Shown here: positions 35,408 through 42,788 of the stretch, piece by piece | Layout: each line of letters opens with the position of its first letter | Position numbering within the stretch: the first letter of the stretch is position 1 | IMG/VR virus record: IMGVR_UViG_3300017917_005063 | Span: 1 to 59,370 of that record | Strand: one strand, 5' to 3' | DNA: 59,370 nt | From: a virus | The notes under the pieces: generated by a model | Database searches by the model: none | What the model saw: only the letters and a program-made list of their open reading frames with translations | What the model was told of the DNA's origin: nothing | Made by a program: the position numbers and the translations under genes

Positions 35408-36219
35408 AAAACAATTTTAAAGGCATTTTGATAGTAGTTATAGCATCTTTACTGATAGCAATTGCAAAAGCTAACTTCAAACATACTAAATCTATTGCTT
35501 ATGCTATTTCAAATGATTTGTATAAATTTGCTGGTGTCGATATCTATGGCAAAAAGATGACAATTGCTAACCGCATAAAAAAAGAAGCAGATGATTGTTT
35601 AGATGGTTATGCTTTTAGCTCTTGGAGTTTTGAAAGAGATGCTCAGATTTATAGAAATGATACGATTTACGGCTGTACTGGTGCAGTGTATGGTGATAAT
35701 CGTGCTTGTTATGAAAGTGAGAACTTAAAAACAAAGAACAATGCTTATGTTGGCAATTATGTTTTAGAAGATGGGTGGTTTGAGGATTTATTATTAAAAT
35801 CATCGGATATAAAAAGCCCAAAAGTATTTGAATGTAATTTTAAAGATGGAAAAATATGCCCAGAAATTGAAAAAGTTGAGTTTTTCAAGTTTCAGATTTT
35901 TTGCTCTATACAAGGCACAATGAACCCAGTTAGATGCGAAGAGATTATTGATAATATGGTAAGAAGAAATCGGTATGTTGAAGTAGACGGCGATTTGGTT
36001 GAAGTAAAAATGAGTCCAAAAGAAGCACGAGAACATTATATCAATCAAATTGTTAACACTAGAAATCCAATAAAAAATCTAAAATTTATTATCGTTAAAG
36101 AAAAAGACCCTAGATTTTTACGAGCTATAATCTTGACTGATATGAGCGATAGCAATATGAGATGCGATGGAAACTTAGGCTCTTTAAGATTAATATCATT
36201 TGTAAATAGTTTAGAATAA
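35392..36219 (+). CDS. Membrane-anchored hypothetical protein, lysis block
   Basis: The frame gives 275 residues. A basic start and a hydrophobic segment at about 12-28 (GILIVVIASLLIAIAKA) indicate a membrane anchor or signal peptide. The remainder is soluble with about ten Cys, suggesting a periplasmic domain with disulfides. No catalytic motif was recognised. It lies between the YiiX-like enzyme and membrane proteins, and the ATG overlaps the previous gene. Confidence 0.5.
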   Translation: MFRYLKNNFKGILIVVIASLLIAIAKANFKHTKSIAYAISNDLYKFAGVDIYGKKMTIANRIKKEADDCLDGYAFSSWSFERDAQIYRNDTIYGCTGAVYGDNRACYESENLKTKNNAYVGNYVLEDGWFEDLLLKSSDIKSPKVFECNFKDGKICPEIEKVEFFKFQIFCSIQGTMNPVRCEEIIDNMVRRNRYVEVDGDLVEVKMSPKEAREHYINQIVNTRNPIKNLKFIIVKEKDPRFLRAIILTDMSDSNMRCDGNLGSLRLISFVNSLE

Positions 36220-36740
36220 TGGAATTTTCGCTTTTCGAAATACTCGGCATTTTTCAAAAAGTCGATTTAATATCAAGATTTTTAGCAAGAACTGACTTTG
36301 TTGACTTTTTAACTTTTGCAATCATAATAGGAATTATTTATTCTAAATTAGGAGCAGGAACAAAAAAATTAGTCGAAAGTTTTGATACTAAGTTTAGCAC
36401 TTTTGAAACAAAAAGCGAAAATAGATTTGCAAATTTAAAAACAGAACTTGACACTAAAATTAAGGATTTACAAGACAATAATGATAAAAACACAAGAAAA
36501 ATAGAAGACCTTGGCAGAAATTTAACACAAAATATTAGCAATGTTGAAGATAAGCTCAATAAAGCAATCATAGCTGATAAAACAGAGCTAAAAACAGAGA
36601 TAATTACAAACAAAACTGATTTAAAAACAGAAATAATGGCTAATAAAAGCGAAATAAAGGGCGAGATTGTGGTTATTAATCAAAAGATTGATAATTTGCA
36701 CGAATTGGTTTATAGCAACATTAAATTAAAAAGAAAATGA
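36219..36740 (+). CDS. Membrane-anchored coiled-coil protein
   Basis: The frame gives 173 residues. A hydrophobic segment near 29-44 (VDFLTFAIIIGIIYSKL) precedes a long coiled coil to the end. The coil includes an 11-residue-like repeat: ADKTELKTEII, TNKTDLKTEIM, ANKSEIKGEIV. It starts on the last base of the upstream stop and overlaps the holin candidate by 4 nt. It might regulate lysis, but no specific family is recognised. Confidence 0.5.
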   Translation: MEFSLFEILGIFQKVDLISRFLARTDFVDFLTFAIIIGIIYSKLGAGTKKLVESFDTKFSTFETKSENRFANLKTELDTKIKDLQDNNDKNTRKIEDLGRNLTQNISNVEDKLNKAIIADKTELKTEIITNKTDLKTEIMANKSEIKGEIVVINQKIDNLHELVYSNIKLKRK

Positions 36741-37009
36741 ACTTTTTTAATTTGAATAAAATAATAGAAACTAATAACGGAATATCATCTAAAAGATGGT
36801 GTATGGTTTTTTCTTTACTAGTTGGTTTTGCATTGACTTTAATTGCTTTATTTTGCAATATATCAAGCGACAAATATGAATTAATTACAGATCTAGTTGA
36901 TGCATGGTTAATTCTTTCTGGAGCCTCTGGTGGCTTTGTTTTAGCTGAAAGAGGTAAGTGGCTTAATAAAAGAAACAAAAATGATACAACTGATAACAAT
37001 ACTTTTTAG
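36737..37009 (+). CDS. Holin candidate (two membrane segments)
   Basis: The frame gives 90 residues. Two hydrophobic segments at about 25-42 (VFSLLVGFALTLIALF) and 55-75 (LVDAWLILSGASGGFVLAE) are separated by a short polar loop; the C-terminus is basic and polar (GKWLNKRNKND). This topology and the position just before the spanin genes fit a class II holin. Confidence 0.6.
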   Translation: MNFFNLNKIIETNNGISSKRWCMVFSLLVGFALTLIALFCNISSDKYELITDLVDAWLILSGASGGFVLAERGKWLNKRNKNDTTDNNTF

Positions 37010-37205
37010 CTTTGTTAGTGGCTTTTTTGTCAAGAAAAAAGTTAGCGAAAGCGAAGGTTTAAAACAACAAATAAAACAATATGAAGCAAAACAAAAACTG
37101 CAAAATCAAATACAACAAAGGAATATTGATAATAATCTTACTAGCAATGATGATGCAATCTTGCAGTTCAAGAAAAATCGAGCCAACTTTAAGTCAAGTA
37201 AATAA
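36981..37205 (+). CDS. Inner-membrane spanin, Rz-like
   Basis: The frame gives 74 residues. A short N-terminal membrane anchor (ITILFSFVSGFFV, about 5-17) is followed by a charged coiled coil rich in Lys, Gln and Glu. This is the i-spanin layout. The lipoprotein partner is embedded from 37081 in another frame, the Rz/Rz1 arrangement. Spanins fuse inner and outer membrane in the last step of lysis. It overlaps the holin candidate by 29 nt. Confidence 0.65.
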   Translation: MIQLITILFSFVSGFFVKKKVSESEGLKQQIKQYEAKQKLQNQIQQRNIDNNLTSNDDAILQFKKNRANFKSSK

Positions 37206-37341
37206 TTATAAAGACAATCTATGCTCTTGGCTAAAGCCTTATTATGCAATTGACGGTAATTTTGAGGAGCAAGTTCCTAACGAAGTATTAAAATTAATGC
37301 TTCGTAGCGATAATGAATTTAACGAGATTTGTTTAAAATAA
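37081..37341 (+). CDS. Outer-membrane spanin lipoprotein, Rz1-like
   Basis: The frame gives 86 residues. A basic N-terminus and hydrophobic stretch (GILIIILLAMMMQ) lead to a lipobox-like MMQSC with Cys near 28. The mature protein is short. It overlaps the Rz-like gene by 125 nt in another frame and extends beyond it, as in overlapping spanin pairs. The downstream M15 peptidase follows after 1 nt. Confidence 0.65.
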   Translation: MKQNKNCKIKYNKGILIIILLAMMMQSCSSRKIEPTLSQVNNYKDNLCSWLKPYYAIDGNFEEQVPNEVLKLMLRSDNEFNEICLK

Positions 37342-37342
37342 T

Positions 37343-37846
37343 ATGCAACTAGAAAATATTAATCAAAAAAACTTTAGATATCAAGAGTTTCTTTTTTCTG
37401 ACACTGCAATTAGAAATAACATTGACAATGAAGCCGAGCTATTAAAAGACCCTAATTACAAGGTTTATATCTTGAATGGAGTGCATTTAGCAACTACATT
37501 ACAAAAGATAAGGGATTTAATGAATACTAGCAAAGAGCTAAAAGAGATTATCGATAGTGATAAGGTAATAATCAATATTAATAGCGGTTATCGTTGCCCT
37601 AAACTTAATCAATTAGTTGGTGGCAGACCAACAAGTCAGCACACAAGATTTCAAGCTGTAGACTTTAGAATAAATGGCATTAGTGATTTGGATATATTAA
37701 AAGAAATCGCACTCTGGTTAAAAAAGCAAAAAGTTGCTGTTGATCAATGTTTAGTTGAAAGAACTTGGATACATTTATCTGCAAAATTAAAAGACAACAG
37801 AATGATGTTCGGAACTTTCTTAGATAATAAATTTACCGCATTTTAA
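37343..37846 (+). CDS. M15 family peptidase (endolysin candidate)
   Basis: The frame gives 167 residues. The zinc-peptidase motifs of M15A are visible: INSGYRCPKLNQLVGG near 75-90, SQHTRFQAVDFR (SxHxxxxAxD) near 97-108 and WIHLS near 139-143, giving His, Asp, His as zinc ligands. These enzymes cleave peptidoglycan cross-links. No signal peptide, so export would need the holin. Placed directly after the spanins. Confidence 0.8.
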   Translation: MQLENINQKNFRYQEFLFSDTAIRNNIDNEAELLKDPNYKVYILNGVHLATTLQKIRDLMNTSKELKEIIDSDKVIININSGYRCPKLNQLVGGRPTSQHTRFQAVDFRINGISDLDILKEIALWLKKQKVAVDQCLVERTWIHLSAKLKDNRMMFGTFLDNKFTAF

Positions 37847-38290
37847 ATGAAAAAATTAGCAATAATATTCTGTCTTTTTGCAAGTAATGTTTTAGCTTGC
37901 GAAAAAGTTATAAAAGTAATTGACGGCGACACAATCGAAACCAATAAAACTGGCAGAATTAGAATTTTAGGGATTGATAGTTTTGACAAAATACAAAGTA
38001 GAGTAGAAAAACAAGCAAAAAGAACTGGTTTTAGCAATAAAGATATACTTCATCTTAGAGAAGTGGGGAAAGATTTTGCAATAGATACATTATTAAATAA
38101 ATGTGTTATTGTAGAAAAAGATTATAAAGATACAGATATTTACGGCAGAAAACTTAGATATATTTCTATTGATGGAGTAGATTATAGTTTTTCAGTAATA
38201 AAACAAGGATTAGCAATGCCTTATTGCGAAGATAAGAGAATAAAAAACTTTAAAAAATATAATCAAGTTAGTAACTTTAAATGCAAATAA
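37847..38290 (+). CDS. Secreted thermonuclease-like (SNase) protein
   Basis: The frame gives 147 residues with a signal peptide (KKLAIIFCLFASNVLA, about 2-17) and the SNase fold pattern: VIDGDTIETNKTGRIRILGID, DTDIYGRKLRYI and VIKQGLAMPY. Family Arg residues are present. The usual 'GIDAPE' Glu is replaced by GIDSFD, so the general base may be altered. It would act in the periplasm. It follows the M15 gene directly and ends the plus-strand late block. Confidence 0.75.
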   Translation: MKKLAIIFCLFASNVLACEKVIKVIDGDTIETNKTGRIRILGIDSFDKIQSRVEKQAKRTGFSNKDILHLREVGKDFAIDTLLNKCVIVEKDYKDTDIYGRKLRYISIDGVDYSFSVIKQGLAMPYCEDKRIKNFKKYNQVSNFKCK

Positions 38291-38527
38291 ATACCCTTAA
38301 TGTGTGAATAAGGGCATTTATCCTTATGAAAAAGTATTCCACATTCCTTAATCGCAACACTACACACCAATAACCAGAAAGAGGTGCAGTAATGCTTCGT
38401 GTGTGGTTAATGTTTTCTTTATATTAGAAATATATTGTAAAACAATAACAATAGAATTTTAAAAGAAAAAAAGAATAAGTCAAGGATTATTTAATGGACT
38501 GCCTAAATTTATAAACTGCTATTAAAA
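38291..38527. other. Convergent intergenic region with weak hairpins
   Basis: The plus-strand late genes end and the minus-strand block ends here. CCCTTA (38294-38299) can pair with TAAGGG (38309-38314), and ATAAGG (38308-38313) can instead pair with CCTTAT (38322-38327), so two mutually exclusive short stems exist. No T-run of terminator quality follows. No gene was found. Confidence 0.4.
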
Positions 38528-38812
38528 CTAAAATTGTTTTCTTTTTGCTTTTTCTATTTTTAACCAATTCTTTAGATTAATTTTTTTACCATCAATAATA
38601 TCATTATAATATGCAAGATATTCTTCCCTTGTAGCATTCATTTTCAATATTGTAACCATATCATCTAATGTTAAAAACATATCACCAATAGAAAATATAT
38701 CGCCTATTTCGCCACCAGTCCAATCTGATTTATCGTATTCGCAATCAAATATTTTGCAAACTTCTTTGGCGATATCTTCTATCGCATTTTCATAGTTTAT
38801 TACTAGTTTCAT
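38528..38812 (-). CDS. Small acidic hypothetical protein
   Basis: The frame gives 94 residues, acidic in the middle (DCEYDKSDWTGGEIGD), basic at the C-terminus. Predicted alpha/beta. No family recognised. It is the last gene of the minus-strand block, 8 nt after the preceding gene. Confidence 0.5.
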   Translation of the reverse strand: MKLVINYENAIEDIAKEVCKIFDCEYDKSDWTGGEIGDIFSIGDMFLTLDDMVTILKMNATREEYLAYYNDIIDGKKINLKNWLKIEKAKRKQF

Positions 38813-38820
38813 AATTTTAG

Positions 38821-39315
38821 TTAAAAATGTTTTAATATTGACTGCTCTATTTCTTTTCGCTCTACATTAATTTGCATAATTCTTTCATTTTCTAGCCTTA
38901 TTCTTTCATTTTCTAGCCTTTGAGAGATAGCAATCGAAATTAGTTCTTTTCCTTCTGCTTTTCCGTATTCTTTGCTTAAATCATATGCTACCATTAATCC
39001 ACCACTAGGTTTATAAATATACAGTATATTTTTTTTATAATCATCATCTTTTAAATAATATGATATAGAAAATTCTTCATTTTTATATATTATCCTTTCC
39101 GAATCAATTTTACAAGATCCAGATTTAATTAAATCTAAAATTTTCTTTATTATAACATAATAATAGTCATTTTGAGTAATTTTAATATCACGAAAATCAA
39201 AACCATTCAAAGAAACACTAATAATTTTAGTTTCAATTGGCTTAGTTTCAATTGGCTTAGTTTCAATTGGCTTAGTTTTTTTCTTGCCAAACAATATTCT
39301 TGTTATTAGTCCCAT
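38821..39315 (-). CDS. Hypothetical protein with short tandem repeats
   Basis: The frame gives 164 residues. The N-terminus contains three KPIET repeats near residues 15-29, encoded by three identical 15-bp units. The C-terminus has RLENERI repeated twice, again as near-identical DNA. The middle is mixed alpha/beta. A purine-rich ribosome site (AAAGAGGAAA) lies upstream. Repeat copy number may vary between isolates. Function unknown. Confidence 0.5.
   Translation of the reverse strand: MGLITRILFGKKKTKPIETKPIETKPIETKIISVSLNGFDFRDIKITQNDYYYVIIKKILDLIKSGSCKIDSERIIYKNEEFSISYYLKDDDYKKNILYIYKPSGGLMVAYDLSKEYGKAEGKELISIAISQRLENERIRLENERIMQINVERKEIEQSILKHF
39231..39275 (-). repeat. Three 15-bp tandem repeats (KPIET)
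   Basis: TTTCAATTGGCTTAG occurs three times without interruption on the plus strand. It keeps the reading frame of the 38821-39315 gene. Confidence 0.85.
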
Positions 39316-39398
39316 TTACTTTTTTTCCTCTTTTTTTATTAATAATTCATAATAGCAAAAACTATTATTTTTTAAAACTTTTTGCATTCTAATTTTAG

Positions 39399-39494
39399 TC
39401 ACGGTCTCGATAAAGTCCAATTGCATAAAGCTTTATGCAATTCGTTTTTAGCCTCTTCTTTAGTCAGTTGCTTTTTTATTTTGCGATATTTCAT
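39399..39494 (-). CDS. 31-aa small basic protein overlapping the DUF3310 gene
   Basis: ATG at 39494 lies inside the 3' end of the DUF3310 gene, in another frame. The 31 residues are Lys-rich (YRKIKKQLTKEEAKNELHKA) and read like a real amphipathic helix. A palindrome (39419-39442) lies within the coding sequence. Too short to assign. Confidence 0.35.
   Translation of the reverse strand: MKYRKIKKQLTKEEAKNELHKALCNWTLSRP
39419..39442. repeat. 24-bp perfect palindrome
   Basis: The arm AATTGCATAAAG is followed directly by its exact complement. It is followed on the plus strand by TTCGTTTTTA. Candidate protein-binding site or weak terminator; also within the putative 31-aa gene. Confidence 0.55.
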
Positions 39495-40305
39495 TTTGTC
39501 TCTCTATTAATAACTCAAGATATTTTTTAGCTTTTAGCAAGTCCTCAAGACCGTTTTTTTGCTTATATCTTGACACATATTTAATTACATTACCCTCAAG
39601 AAAATCAAGGTTGTTTTTAACAATATAATCAATCGGCGATATTGCTAATTGGTAATGTTGCGGATTAGTATTGTCAATTGATTGAGTATCATTTTTATTT
39701 TCTTCTTTTATTTGTTGAATTAAATTACAATTAACTAGTCCATTGACTTCAGCATTGCCAGAAACTTTTGCATTACAATAAACTCTTGCATTGCCATAAA
39801 CTTTAGCATACTCAAAAACTTCAGGAACATCATAAACTTTAGCATAGTTAAAAACTTCAGCATTGCCATAAACTCTTGCATAGCCAAAAACTTTAGCTTT
39901 GCCAGAAACTCTTGCATCGCCAAAGACTTCAGATCTGCCAGAAACTCTTGCATCGCCACAAACTTCAGCATACCCACAAACTTTAGCATTGCCAAAAACT
40001 TCAGCACAGTAAAAAACTTCAGCATTACCAAAAACTTCAGCACAGTAAAAAACTTCAGCATAGTCAAAGACTTTAGCATTTTCAAAGACTTTAGCATTGT
40101 CATAAACTCTTGCATTGTCAAAAACTTTAGCATTATCATATATCCAGCAGTCTCCTTCATGACTAAGATTGCTCTCTTTTTCAACATAACCTCCAAGATC
40201 TCCAGCTTTTACATCGCTAAAACCTCTTAATGCTTGTATTCTATACAGTTTTGTATCATCTTCTAAAGTTATAAACTCTTCTGTTAATTTATATTTTTTT
40301 TCCAT
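39460..40305 (-). CDS. Hexapeptide beta-solenoid fused to DUF3310
   Basis: The frame gives 281 residues. Residues 1-50 are a beta N-terminus with LRGFSDVKAGDLGGYVEKES. About 20 hexapeptide-like units then follow (NAKVFD, NARVYD, YAEVFY, NAEVFG), a left-handed beta-helix pattern. Residues 195-281 form a DUF3310 domain: SPIDYIVKNNLDFLEGNVIK, then YVSRYKQKNGLEDLLKAKKY. DUF3310 occurs in phage nucleotide-metabolism regions. A ribosome site (AAAGGAG) lies upstream. The repeats produce antiparallel and shifted false frames. Confidence 0.75.
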   Translation of the reverse strand: MEKKYKLTEEFITLEDDTKLYRIQALRGFSDVKAGDLGGYVEKESNLSHEGDCWIYDNAKVFDNARVYDNAKVFENAKVFDYAEVFYCAEVFGNAEVFYCAEVFGNAKVCGYAEVCGDARVSGRSEVFGDARVSGKAKVFGYARVYGNAEVFNYAKVYDVPEVFEYAKVYGNARVYCNAKVSGNAEVNGLVNCNLIQQIKEENKNDTQSIDNTNPQHYQLAISPIDYIVKNNLDFLEGNVIKYVSRYKQKNGLEDLLKAKKYLELLIERQNEISQNKKATD

Positions 40306-40307
40306 TT

Positions 40308-40814
40308 TTACTCCTTTATAATTACAATATTTTCATTTACAAAATTAGTTATTACTGTTGCAATTTTTATTTTTAATTCAGTATCATTTTTTATATAATC
40401 AAATTGCTTATCAACCGCAGACATTCCGATATTAACTATTGATCTTGCTACTTTATGTTGTATCTCTTGCGATATCAATACTTTTGAATTTTGATTTTCT
40501 AAAAAATCATTCAAGCCATCGCCAATTATTTTTTTTATATTATTATGATTTTCTTTAAGTAATTCCAAAATTATTTTTACTAACGGACTATCCCAGTTAG
40601 TAAGACGTTCTTGGCAAATCTTTTTTATCGATGATTGTATATCATTTTTTATGTTATACATAATAGATTTTTCTATCTCGATAGGTTCATATTTTTGATT
40701 TGCTTTTTCAATGCTATTATCAACTTTTTCATTTAAAGAATTGATTTGTTGATTTAAAATTTTTATTGTTTCGTGTAATTTTTCGATTGTTTTTTCTAGC
40801 TCTTGTTTTTTCAT
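40308..40814 (-). CDS. Coiled-coil hypothetical protein
   Basis: The frame gives 168 residues. Residues 1-40 are a coiled coil (LEKTIEKLHETIKILNQQI); the rest is helical and amphipathic. No recognised domain. It is the first gene after the operator-bearing promoter at 40844-40895 and 2 nt upstream of the DUF3310 fusion gene. Confidence 0.55.
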   Translation of the reverse strand: MKKQELEKTIEKLHETIKILNQQINSLNEKVDNSIEKANQKYEPIEIEKSIMYNIKNDIQSSIKKICQERLTNWDSPLVKIILELLKENHNNIKKIIGDGLNDFLENQNSKVLISQEIQHKVARSIVNIGMSAVDKQFDYIKNDTELKIKIATVITNFVNENIVIIKE

Positions 40815-40843
40815 TGTAGTTTTTTGGTTTGTTAATAATTAAG

Positions 40844-40862
40844 TATAAGAAAAATTCTTATA
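40844..40862. promoter_or_regulatory. Palindrome TATAAGAA/TTCTTATA (operator candidate)
   Basis: A perfect inverted repeat with 8-bp arms and an AAA spacer. Related sites occur at 52095-52109 and 56370-56388, each just downstream of a minus-strand promoter. Confidence 0.6.
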
Positions 40863-40866
40863 AATC

Positions 40867-40895
40867 TATTTAAGCAAATAATTTTTAATAGTCAA
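40867..40895 (-). promoter_or_regulatory. Minus-strand promoter with TTGACT/TAAATA
   Basis: TTGACT (40890-40895) and TAAATA (40867-40872), spacer 17 bp. The palindrome at 40844-40862 falls at the predicted start of transcription. Confidence 0.55.
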
Positions 40896-40908
40896 GTAAA
40901 ATAATTAA

Positions 40909-41676
40909 TTATTTAAAAAATATATCAACAACTTGCTGATAATGTCTATCACTCAACTCACTCTCTTCTTTTGTCAATAAGTTGCCATTAATTGCTTTTT
41001 TAACAATATCAATTTGTTCTTTGGTTAGTGTTTTGCTTTCAATTTTAAATCTTTTGAAAGCTTGCCAAGTCAACGGAAATTTCTCGGCAATAATCTCGGC
41101 AATTTGCTCCGCATACCACCTAATCTCTGCCTGTGCCGTGCCGTGCATTCTTAATTTAATAAAATGCAACAAATTTTTTAGATTTGTCTTGTAAATAAAT
41201 GTAGTAAAATATGCTGTTGGCAAAACTATTCTTGCCTGCTCTCTGCATACTCCTAAATTAATTAGATATTCATAAGAGTTCCAAGCCTCTTCCATTATTT
41301 GTTCACTTACTTCTTTTGCTATTTCGTTATTTTCTTTATTTTCCATTGCAACACTGCCCTGCTTGTTAGTTTTTGACTGCTCCCTAAAATTTTCAGGTAA
41401 AAAGTAGTCTTTTGACGGCTCTGTATATCTTAAAGATATTTCGTTATAAGAAGCCGTCCTGTGACGAAACCATTGTCTAGCAACAAAAATAGGGGCTTTT
41501 ATTTCGAAAATAAGCTCCGCCATCTCGAAAGGGGAAGAGTGATCGTGTTCCATTAAGTAATTTATAAGATTTTCACAATCTTTGCCTTCATTAGCCTTGC
41601 CAAAAGATATTCTAGCACTGTCGCCGATAAATTGATCTGATCCAGTGTGATTTATTAGTTTTATATAGCCTCTCAT
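40909..41676 (-). CDS. thyX: Flavin-dependent thymidylate synthase ThyX
   Basis: The frame gives 255 residues. It makes dTMP from dUMP using FAD, NADPH and methylene-THF. The signature RHRTASYNEISLRY at 71-84 matches RHRxxSxNxxSxRY. A C-terminal KLRMHGTAQAEIRWYAEQI is also typical of the family. With dUTPase (50148-50594) it provides a dUMP-to-dTMP route. It precedes the promoter at 40867-40895, so its transcript likely ends there. Length is close to the family norm. Confidence 0.93.
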   Translation of the reverse strand: MRGYIKLINHTGSDQFIGDSARISFGKANEGKDCENLINYLMEHDHSSPFEMAELIFEIKAPIFVARQWFRHRTASYNEISLRYTEPSKDYFLPENFREQSKTNKQGSVAMENKENNEIAKEVSEQIMEEAWNSYEYLINLGVCREQARIVLPTAYFTTFIYKTNLKNLLHFIKLRMHGTAQAEIRWYAEQIAEIIAEKFPLTWQAFKRFKIESKTLTKEQIDIVKKAINGNLLTKEESELSDRHYQQVVDIFFK

Positions 41677-41679
41677 TTG

Positions 41680-42375
41680 TTAAAATAGATTACCTTGTTT
41701 TAATTCTGTTTCAATTCTTTTGCAGGATAAATCAAAATACTCGTTGTCAAGTTCGCAACCGATAAATCTACGATTAGTTTTTATGCAAGCAACTGCAGTA
41801 GTTCCTGAGCCACTAAAACCATCAAAAACAAGTTCGTTTTCATTACTGCCGAATATTGTTAATTTTGATATTAAATCAATAGGTTTTTCCGTAGGGTGAT
41901 TATTTTCTCTTTTTGTGTTATAGTTAAAAACCCTAGAATTATAAGCTCCATTAAAACTAGAGCCTGTTTCTCTTATATGAATTATGTATTCAACATCATG
42001 TAAATAAGTTTTGCCAAAAGGTCTGCCGCCTTTTTTCCAAGTAAGTAAATTAGTTTGCAACTTATTGTCAAAACCCCAATTCATAATTTCGGGAATTTGT
42101 CTAGTTGAGCAAAAGCAAAATAAGTTAAAAAAATTTGATATTTTCTTAAAAAGACTAAATGTATTTTTAATATCAAAACTAGAGGAGATTGTTTTGATAA
42201 AATTAATATTGTCTTCTTTTTCATCAAATCCTTTATTTCCTGCAGAATAATCTAAATACAAATATGGCGGATCAGTTAATACTAAATCCACCTTCTCCTG
42301 CATATTAGCCATAAAATCAAGGCAATCTGTGTTGTATAAAGTTATTCTTCCATTAAGAAACTCTTGCTTTGACAT
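41680..42375 (-). CDS. DNA methyltransferase (DPPY, N4/N6 class)
   Basis: The frame gives 231 residues. Motif IV DPPYLYLDY is near 36-44; C-terminal motif I FDGFSGSGTTAVACI near 186-200, followed by RFIGCELDNEYF. DPPY before the FxGxG motif indicates the beta class of amino-methyltransferases. It may protect phage DNA from restriction. No restriction enzyme gene is adjacent. A truncated paralogue lies at 44110-44280. It is 3 nt from thyX. Confidence 0.85.
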   Translation of the reverse strand: MSKQEFLNGRITLYNTDCLDFMANMQEKVDLVLTDPPYLYLDYSAGNKGFDEKEDNINFIKTISSSFDIKNTFSLFKKISNFFNLFCFCSTRQIPEIMNWGFDNKLQTNLLTWKKGGRPFGKTYLHDVEYIIHIRETGSSFNGAYNSRVFNYNTKRENNHPTEKPIDLISKLTIFGSNENELVFDGFSGSGTTAVACIKTNRRFIGCELDNEYFDLSCKRIETELKQGNLF

Positions 42376-42392
42376 TATTTTGTCTAAGCTGA

Positions 42393-42785
42393 TTAAAATA
42401 TTATATCTTCTTCTGTTTCAGGCTCTTCAACTTGATTTTGATTGCCCTTTATTATTTGTATTGCACCGTTATAATCGACCGCAATTTTAGTAATATATTT
42501 TTCTTGATTGTTTTTGTCTGTATATTTACTAGTTTCAACTTTACCCTCGATATAAAGAGTTGCACCTTTATCGATGTAGTCGCAAATGCTACCGTCTTTT
42601 GTAAGCGCTGGGTTTCTAATAGATATATTATGCCATTCAGTTTTTGTCTTTTTTTCGCCAGTAGATTTATCTTTCCATTGCTCGCTAGTTGCAAGTGTAA
42701 ATTCTACAATAACACCTAATTTCGTTGTTATTCTCTTTGGTATTGCACCAACATTGCCGATAAGTATTACTTTGTTAATTGACAT
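42393..42785 (-). CDS. ssb: Single-stranded DNA-binding protein
   Basis: The frame gives 130 residues. An OB fold with the usual start (INKVILIGNVGAIPKRI), FTLATSEQWKD, TEWHNISI and GATLYIEGKVET. The tail is short and acidic, ending EEDIIF, like the DDDIPF tip that recruits partner proteins. It serves replication and RecT-type recombination. It sits between a hypothetical gene and the methyltransferase. Confidence 0.92.
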   Translation of the reverse strand: MSINKVILIGNVGAIPKRITTKLGVIVEFTLATSEQWKDKSTGEKKTKTEWHNISIRNPALTKDGSICDYIDKGATLYIEGKVETSKYTDKNNQEKYITKIAVDYNGAIQIIKGNQNQVEEPETEEDIIF

Positions 42786-42788
42786 AGT

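Noticed and set aside
36338-36613. 91-residue minus-strand frame in the coiled-coil gene
   Set aside because: An antisense shadow of Lys/Glu-rich coding DNA giving Leu/Phe/Ser-rich sequence.
38291-38330. Riboswitch or attenuator in alternative stems
   Set aside because: Stems are only 6 bp and the region is at the ends of two converging transcripts, so a leader function is unlikely.
39740-40140. CRISPR-like array of short repeats
   Set aside because: Repeat units are ~18 bp, imperfect, without unique spacers, and code for a beta-helix.
39735-40196. 153-residue Met/Leu/Lys-rich frame within the DUF3310 fusion gene
   Set aside because: It is a shifted reading of the hexapeptide repeats; its repeats simply echo the real gene.
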